Positions 22,290 to 27,988 of a stretch of 27,988 nt of DNA are shown piece after piece; within the stretch, counting starts at the first letter, position 1; every line of letters begins with the position of its first letter. The translations under genes were made by a program, and so were the position numbers. The notes under the pieces are model-generated. The model searched no databases. It worked only from the letters and a program-made list of their open reading frames with translations, and was not told the DNA's origin. The stretch spans positions 1-27,988 of the forward strand of contig CAYQQU010000068.1 in the NCBI GenBank assembly GCA_964419545.1, given 5' to 3'. Origin of the DNA: CAYQQU01 sp964419545. GTDB lineage: Bacteria > Bacteroidota > Bacteroidia > Chitinophagales > Saprospiraceae.

Positions 22290-22362
22290 GCCGAATCAGC
22301 GAGCGGCGCCTTGAAGCCCGGACAACGACATCCGGACCCGGAAGCCTCGTTAACCATCCAGC

Positions 22363-24786
<2,424 letters not shown>

Positions 24787-24789
24787 TCC

Positions 24790-24838
24790 GGATTTTTCCT
24801 GCTTTTTCGCGATCCAAAAATTAAATGCGATTGCCCGG
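24790..24838 (+). repeat. 49-base repeat, second copy of part of the element at 9488-9536
   Basis: This stretch matches 9488-9536 at 46 of 49 positions with no gap. It starts four bases after the lon stop. The consensus includes AAATTAAATGCGATTGCCCGG; only the right half of the composite element at 9370-9547 is present here. Its junction TTAATCCGGA also resembles the dispersed motif. Confidence 0.88.
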
Positions 24839-24946
24839 CGCCCGGGACTCGATGAGCCGCAGACCGGAAAACACACCCCAGGTGAAAAGCGCACCGATCC
24901 CGCATTCTGCTCAGACGGGCTTCAGCAGCTTATTTTTTGGGCTAAA

Positions 24947-25069
24947 TGGTGTGTAACAAAAATTTTTGCTGATCCTTTCTTGAAAGAAAACGCTTCTAAT
25001 TACTGAAAATCAATTTTTTAAGTTGAGCCCTCAGCAAAAATTTTTACAAGGAACTTGTGTTACACACCA
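24947..25069. mobile_element. MITE-like element with terminal inverted repeats
   Basis: Perfect 12-base terminal inverted repeats, TGGTGTGTAACA (24947-24958) and TGTTACACACCA (25058-25069), bound a 123-base AT-rich insert. Just inside, a second perfect pair of 15 bases (24958-24972 with 25031-25045, AAAAATTTTTGCTGA) is shifted by a 12-base insert in the right arm (CAAG-GAA-CTTG). Direct CTAAA copies flank it (24942-24946 and 25070-25074), a possible five-base target duplication. It has no open frame, so it would need a transposase elsewhere. The AT content contrasts with the GC-rich surroundings. Confidence 0.75.
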
Positions 25070-25096
25070 CTAAATGCTTCTTGCCGCGAAAATTTC

Positions 25097-25104
25097 TACT
25101 TTTG
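25097..25104 (+). promoter_or_regulatory. Probable -7 element for the gene at 25197
   Basis: TACTTTTG is a perfect TAnnTTTG match about 92 bases before the start at 25197. There is no TTG at the usual 19-21 base spacing. It starts 27 bases after the end of the MITE-like element, so the element may have supplied or altered upstream promoter DNA. Confidence 0.4.
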
Positions 25105-25196
25105 TTTCAAACTATTGGGCCGTATTCGGAGTCTTTTTTAAAGACAAAGATTGCCGAATCAAATCGCCCCGGCGATTTAACGAAAAATGAGCACGC

Positions 25197-25841
25197 ATGA
25201 GAAGTTTTCTTTTGATCATAAGTATTGCCTTTTTTACGATCGGAACGGCCCAGGCGCAATCCGGCGAGAACAGGCAACTGGTGCAATTCTCGGGAATGGT
25301 GCTCGACGGCTCCGACGAGCAACTCTATCCCGTGCCGTATACCAATATCCTGGTGAAGGACAAAGGCCGGGGCACCTACTCCGACTTTAAAGGCTTTTTC
25401 TCGATCGTAGTGGAAAAAGGCGACGTCATCGTCTTCTCGGCCGTCGGCTATAAAACCGTAGAATACGTCATTCCGACCGACCTGGACGATAATCGCTACT
25501 CCATTGTGCAACTCATGACGCAGGATACGATCAACCTGCCCGAAACGGTGGTCTTCCCCTGGCCCAGTCGCGAACATTTCAAACTGGAATTTCTCGCCAT
25601 GGACGTCACCCCGGAACTTCAGCAACGGGCCGCGGAAAACCTCGCCGAGGAAACCCTGGAACGCATGCGCAGCGAGGTGATCGCCGACGGCAACGAGAAC
25701 GCCGATTATTACCTGCGCCGGCAAACCCGGGAATTCTACTACATCGGCCAGCAACCGCCGATGAATATTTTCAACCCCATCTCCTGGAAACGCTTCTTCG
25801 ACGCCTGGAAACGCGGCGACTTTAAGAAAAAAGACGAGTAG
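25197..25841 (+). CDS. Exported carboxypeptidase-regulatory-like domain protein
   Basis: A 214-residue exported protein. A signal peptide (1-20, FFTIGTAQAQSG) leads into a CarboxypepD_reg-like beta-sandwich (about 28-110): VQFSGMVLDGSDEQLYPVPYTNILVKDKGRGTYSDFKGFFSIVVEKGDVIVFSAVGYKTVEY, with the usual 'G.V.d....p.p..ni' opening and GYK turn. The C-terminal half (110-214) is charged and helical, with ELQQRAAENLAEETLERMRSEVIADGN, a YYLRRQTREFYYIGQQPPMNIFNPISWKRFFDAWKRGDFKKK stretch and a basic tail. Small single-domain proteins of this kind are common in Bacteroidetes and sit in the periplasm or at the outer membrane; their role is not established. The gene is convergent with the lipoprotein gene, with only five bases between the stop codons. 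Confidence 0.87.
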   Translation: MRSFLLIISIAFFTIGTAQAQSGENRQLVQFSGMVLDGSDEQLYPVPYTNILVKDKGRGTYSDFKGFFSIVVEKGDVIVFSAVGYKTVEYVIPTDLDDNRYSIVQLMTQDTINLPETVVFPWPSREHFKLEFLAMDVTPELQQRAAENLAEETLERMRSEVIADGNENADYYLRRQTREFYYIGQQPPMNIFNPISWKRFFDAWKRGDFKKKDE

Positions 25842-25846
25842 CAGGC

Positions 25847-26455
25847 CTACTGCCGTCGATAGTCGGCCGAAAACCAGTAGCGCGGCATACGCGTCGTATC
25901 ATCACCCGCGTAATATCCCCATCCCCGAATGGCGTAGACGGAATCCGTGACGGTTTCGTGGAAATACTCGATGCGCTGCGGCGATCGTTCGTTGCGCGAC
26001 CAGGTAACCGTGTGGTCGCCGGCGATCGCTCCCCGGTGCACGACCGTCTCGTCGGGCTTGCGCACTACGCACCACAGCTTCCCGTCCTGTACCTTATTGA
26101 CGCCCTCGCTGCGCACGGTGTCTCCTTTTTCGGGATATATGTCGGTGATGGCGACACGCTGAAAATATGGCGAGACCGAAGTGTACTGCTGCCGCACCTC
26201 GAGGGCGCCGCTCCGTTCCAGCCGGGCCGTATCCAGCCGGGGAGGATAGAGCTGTTCGCGCTTTTTCGGGCCGGGCTGCGGCAGCTGGTAGATGTAAAAC
26301 GTGCCCGCCCAGCGCCCGTCGAGGGGCTGGAAAACGTCGGCGTATGCCGTATCCGCCGGGCTGACCCGGGGCGGGGTTTCAATATTGTCGATGGCTACCG
26401 GCTGTTTGCAGGCCGCCGCCGCGATGAGCAGGAACAAGAGGGTGCGTGGGTTCAT
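25847..26455 (-). CDS. Lipoprotein, function unknown
   Basis: A 202-residue predicted lipoprotein. The leader MNPRTLLFLLIAAAACKQP has a good lipobox (AAAC, Cys16). The mature part looks like a beta-rich small barrel: an opening FQPLDGRWAGTFYIYQLPQPG, as in lipocalin-like or heme-binding-like 'GtW.G.f' proteins, then alternating strands (VRQQYTSVSPYFQRVAITDIYPEKGDTVRSEGVNK, KLWCVVRKPDETVVHRGAI, HTVTWSRNERSPQRIEYFHETVTDSVYAIRGWGYY, MPRYWFSADYRR). No known family is certain. The ATG overlaps the stop of the upstream membrane gene as ATGA (26452-26455), so the two are translationally coupled and probably work together. A TTG at 26479 would lengthen the protein but spoil the leader. Confidence 0.8.
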   Translation of the reverse strand: MNPRTLLFLLIAAAACKQPVAIDNIETPPRVSPADTAYADVFQPLDGRWAGTFYIYQLPQPGPKKREQLYPPRLDTARLERSGALEVRQQYTSVSPYFQRVAITDIYPEKGDTVRSEGVNKVQDGKLWCVVRKPDETVVHRGAIAGDHTVTWSRNERSPQRIEYFHETVTDSVYAIRGWGYYAGDDTTRMPRYWFSADYRRQ

Positions 26456-27213
26456 TTGCTGAAAACTTTTCGTCCCCAAACGAGGATCTGGATGCCGTAA
26501 ATGCCCAGCCAGTAGACGAGCGCCGCAAAAGACAACACGCCCAGCGCCGCGTAGGGCTTTACCGACCGCAGATTGATGGAGAAAAATTCGAAAGTGAAAA
26601 AATCGCCGACCACAAAAATGGAGTGGATGATGAACAAAACGAATAAAAAACGCAGCAACGCCCGGAGATAGAGGACTTTGCGCACCTCCACCCGGTCGCG
26701 TACGTGCTTGCGTTTTTGCTTGACGTAGCGATAGGCGAAGTACAGATAAGCAAAAAAACTGGTGAGGTACAACAGGTGCTCCAGCGCGCCGTAAAAGGGA
26801 TTGAAAAAATGACGGTCAAAACCGCGCTTGAAGGCCACCGCCGTGAAAAACATGAAAAAGAAAAAGAGAAACTGCCCGACCGGTAAAATAAAATGCTTGA
26901 TGTCGGAAGCCCGTAGCCGGTAAGCCGGGTACAGCTCCAGCTTGACGTGGTAAAACAGCAAGGTCGGAAAAGAGAGGGTGAAGTAGATGGGCAGGAACTT
27001 CCAGCGCGGGTATTCGCTGAAAAAATGCGTAACGGTCAGCGTATTGTGCAAAAGCGTCAGGGCGAAAGCCGTGAGCAATAGCCCGAAAAAAAGATTGGCC
27101 CGACGAACGCCGAACCGGCGGAGGAAAAAGAGTATGCCGACGATCAGCCCCTGAATGATCCCGGCTGCCAGCGCCGCGATGAGCAAATAGTATAAAAAGC
27201 TTTCCATCGACAT
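26452..27213 (-). CDS. Multi-TM membrane protein resembling the sensor half of AraC-type regulators
   Basis: A roughly 253-residue inner-membrane protein with about seven hydrophobic segments: FLYYLLIAALAAGIIQGLIVGILFFL, ANLFFGLLLTAFALTLLHNTL, FLPIYFTLSFPTLLFYHVKL, HFILPVGQFLFFFFMFFTAV, LEHLLYLTSFFAYLYFAYRYV, LRFLFVLFIIHSIFVVGDFF and PYAALGVLSFAALVYWLGIYGI. This arrangement resembles the membrane sensor halves that in Bacteroidetes are fused to AraC-type DNA-binding domains, where 'l..P.l..Y...l' and 'KH..p' motifs occur; here DIKHFILPVG and FPTLLFYHVKL match. No helix-turn-helix follows, since the chain ends at KVFSK. It is coupled to the lipoprotein gene through the ATGA overlap. Starts at 27213 or 27207 are both possible. 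Function unknown. Confidence 0.75.
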   Translation of the reverse strand: MSMESFLYYLLIAALAAGIIQGLIVGILFFLRRFGVRRANLFFGLLLTAFALTLLHNTLTVTHFFSEYPRWKFLPIYFTLSFPTLLFYHVKLELYPAYRLRASDIKHFILPVGQFLFFFFMFFTAVAFKRGFDRHFFNPFYGALEHLLYLTSFFAYLYFAYRYVKQKRKHVRDRVEVRKVLYLRALLRFLFVLFIIHSIFVVGDFFTFEFFSINLRSVKPYAALGVLSFAALVYWLGIYGIQILVWGRKVFSK

Positions 27214-27238
27214 GGTCAATTTTTACGAGGGTCCTTTA

Positions 27239-27246
27239 CAAAAATA
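27239..27246 (-). promoter_or_regulatory. Probable -7 element for the membrane protein/lipoprotein pair
   Basis: On the minus strand this reads TATTTTTG, a perfect TAnnTTTG element, 26 bases before the ATG at 27213. No TTG stands at the usual spacing. Confidence 0.45.
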
Positions 27247-27332
27247 GAGCCTTTACCGTCAAATATCCCATTTCGGCCCAAGGATTGAGAACCTTGTTCT
27301 GGCTTCTTGCGTTTTTTGTGGAAATGATGAAA

Positions 27333-27926
27333 ATGGAATTCTGGGATTATTTAAAAAACCTGTTCAAAAAAGCGGAAGAGAGTTCTCCGGCCCAACCCCT
27401 GATCCACGAAGTGATCGAACGCTCGGAAGCGGAACGGCAGGATTACCTGCACTGGCGGGAAACTCTGGTGCGCCGGCGACTGCAGGATTGGCTGAACAAC
27501 CAGTATTCCATCTTCCGGGTGACGCCCGACAATATCGACGAAGCCCTCGACTTTCTGGATACGCCTTCCTCCAAAGGCTTCGTCATCTACTTCTTCAAAA
27601 CGCGCTACAGCGAGCGCGACATCATGCACTTTTTCGACTTTCTGAAGGAGCAAGTGCTTACCCTCGATTACCGCACCCAGGTTTCCGACCGCCGCACCTA
27701 CAACCGCCCGCAATGGGTGGAAACGGTGCAACGCCACTACCTGAAGCCCAAACCGGATTTTATGCGGGAAGGAAAATTCGAGCAGAAATACGGGAACATC
27801 ATGATCGAGATGGAATCGCGCGACGAACAGGTGCACAACCTGCGCTTCCGCGCTACTTCTTACCGGGACCACCTCTTCAAGGACGCCCACGATTTCAAAG
27901 ACCTCATGCAGATGATCCTCGTCTGA
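27333..27926 (+). CDS. Conserved cytosolic protein of unknown function
   Basis: A 197-residue soluble protein I do not recognise. It is rich in charged and aromatic residues: MEFWDYLKNLFKKAEE at the start, then a helical segment with IERSEAERQDYLHWRETLVRRRLQDWLNNQY, a mixed region with SKGFVIYFFKTRYSERDIMHFFDFLKEQVLTLDYRTQVSDRRTYNRPQWVETVQRHYLKPK, and a C-terminal IMIEMESRDEQVHNLRFRATSYRDHLFKDAHDFKDLMQMIL. No membrane helix or signal. The strand pattern 'FVIYFF.TR....I..FF..L' and 'HNLRFRATSYRDH' could be a small alpha/beta fold. I start at the ATG at 27333 because the TTG at 27285 adds a hydrophobic tail with no good start; an ATG at 27324 is also possible. It is divergent from the membrane protein gene. 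Confidence 0.8.
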   Translation: MEFWDYLKNLFKKAEESSPAQPLIHEVIERSEAERQDYLHWRETLVRRRLQDWLNNQYSIFRVTPDNIDEALDFLDTPSSKGFVIYFFKTRYSERDIMHFFDFLKEQVLTLDYRTQVSDRRTYNRPQWVETVQRHYLKPKPDFMREGKFEQKYGNIMIEMESRDEQVHNLRFRATSYRDHLFKDAHDFKDLMQMILV

Positions 27927-27931
27927 TCCAG

Positions 27932-27965
27932 ACTAATCCGGGCTAAGAGCTTGTTTGGAGGTAGT
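27932..27965 (+). repeat. Dispersed motif plus right copy of the 20-bp end repeat
   Basis: ACTAATCCGGGCTAA (27932-27946) runs straight into the 20-base sequence at 27946-27965, which is the perfect reverse complement of 30-49. This shows that the dispersed CCGGG motif and the end repeat can be parts of one longer repeat. It lies six bases after the stop codon of the preceding gene. Confidence 0.8.
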
Positions 27966-27988
27966 GCTTTTGAAGCGAAAAACTCAGA

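Larger units (their letters stand above)
22022..22362. other. Gene-free parE-lon spacer
   Basis: This 341-base spacer has no credible open frame. It holds a GC-rich hairpin candidate soon after parE (22060-22077), a GGGTT/AACCC hairpin followed by a dispersed-motif copy (22161-22193), and a possible lon promoter (22259-22289). The part between about 22080 and 22160 shows nothing recognisable. Confidence 0.6.

Overview
The window most likely comes from a moderately high-GC member of the Bacteroidota, probably the Saprospiria (Lewinella-like); that lineage is an inference. The pointers are Bacteroidetes-type promoter elements (TTG, about 20 bases, then TAnnTTTG), a Bacteroidetes-type ParE, an outer-membrane beta-barrel receptor with an N-terminal carboxypeptidase-regulatory-like domain, small proteins with that same domain, and A/C-ending signal peptides. 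I found no rRNA, tRNA, CRISPR array, integrase or transposase gene. Most of the coding content is chromosomal housekeeping and cell-envelope biology.

Layout. Bases 1-573 hold no convincing gene, only repeat fragments. A leftward block (574-7519) encodes a START-like protein, a sodium/solute symporter, an alpha/beta hydrolase, a secreted PHB-depolymerase-type esterase, an NhaC antiporter and a PBP4-type D-Ala-D-Ala carboxypeptidase. Divergent from it is a rightward group (7575-10677): a secreted SxxK serine hydrolase, a DUF1801-like protein and a CNNM/CBS membrane protein. A convergent gap with an 8-bp tandem array follows.

A tight leftward group (16776 down to 10874) encodes a vitamin-K-dependent gamma-carboxylase homologue, LD-carboxypeptidase, L-Ala-D/L-Glu dipeptide epimerase, an AONS/KBL-like PLP enzyme and a class-A-beta-lactamase-fold hydrolase. 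LdcA and the epimerase are two known steps of muropeptide recycling, so the group looks like a peptidoglycan-peptide salvage operon with two unexpected partners. With the PBP4 and the second SxxK hydrolase upstream, about 10 kb is enriched in peptidoglycan or D-amino-acid enzymes. Next come a TonB-receptor-like protein and a two-TM protein (leftward), then parE and lon (rightward), a carboxypeptidase-regulatory-like protein, a lipoprotein coupled by a four-base overlap to a multi-TM protein, and an unknown cytosolic protein.

The least explained content is between the genes. It includes a dispersed GAATAATCCGGG motif (about ten copies), a sequence repeated in inverted orientation at both window ends, a 49-base repeat next to the CNNM gene and after lon, a MITE-like element with terminal inverted repeats and a putative target duplication, twin strong hairpins upstream of nhaC, and the 8-bp tandem array. 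I saw no clear defence system or biosynthetic cluster; the best candidates for something new are the gamma-carboxylase/muropeptide operon and the family of small intergenic repeats.
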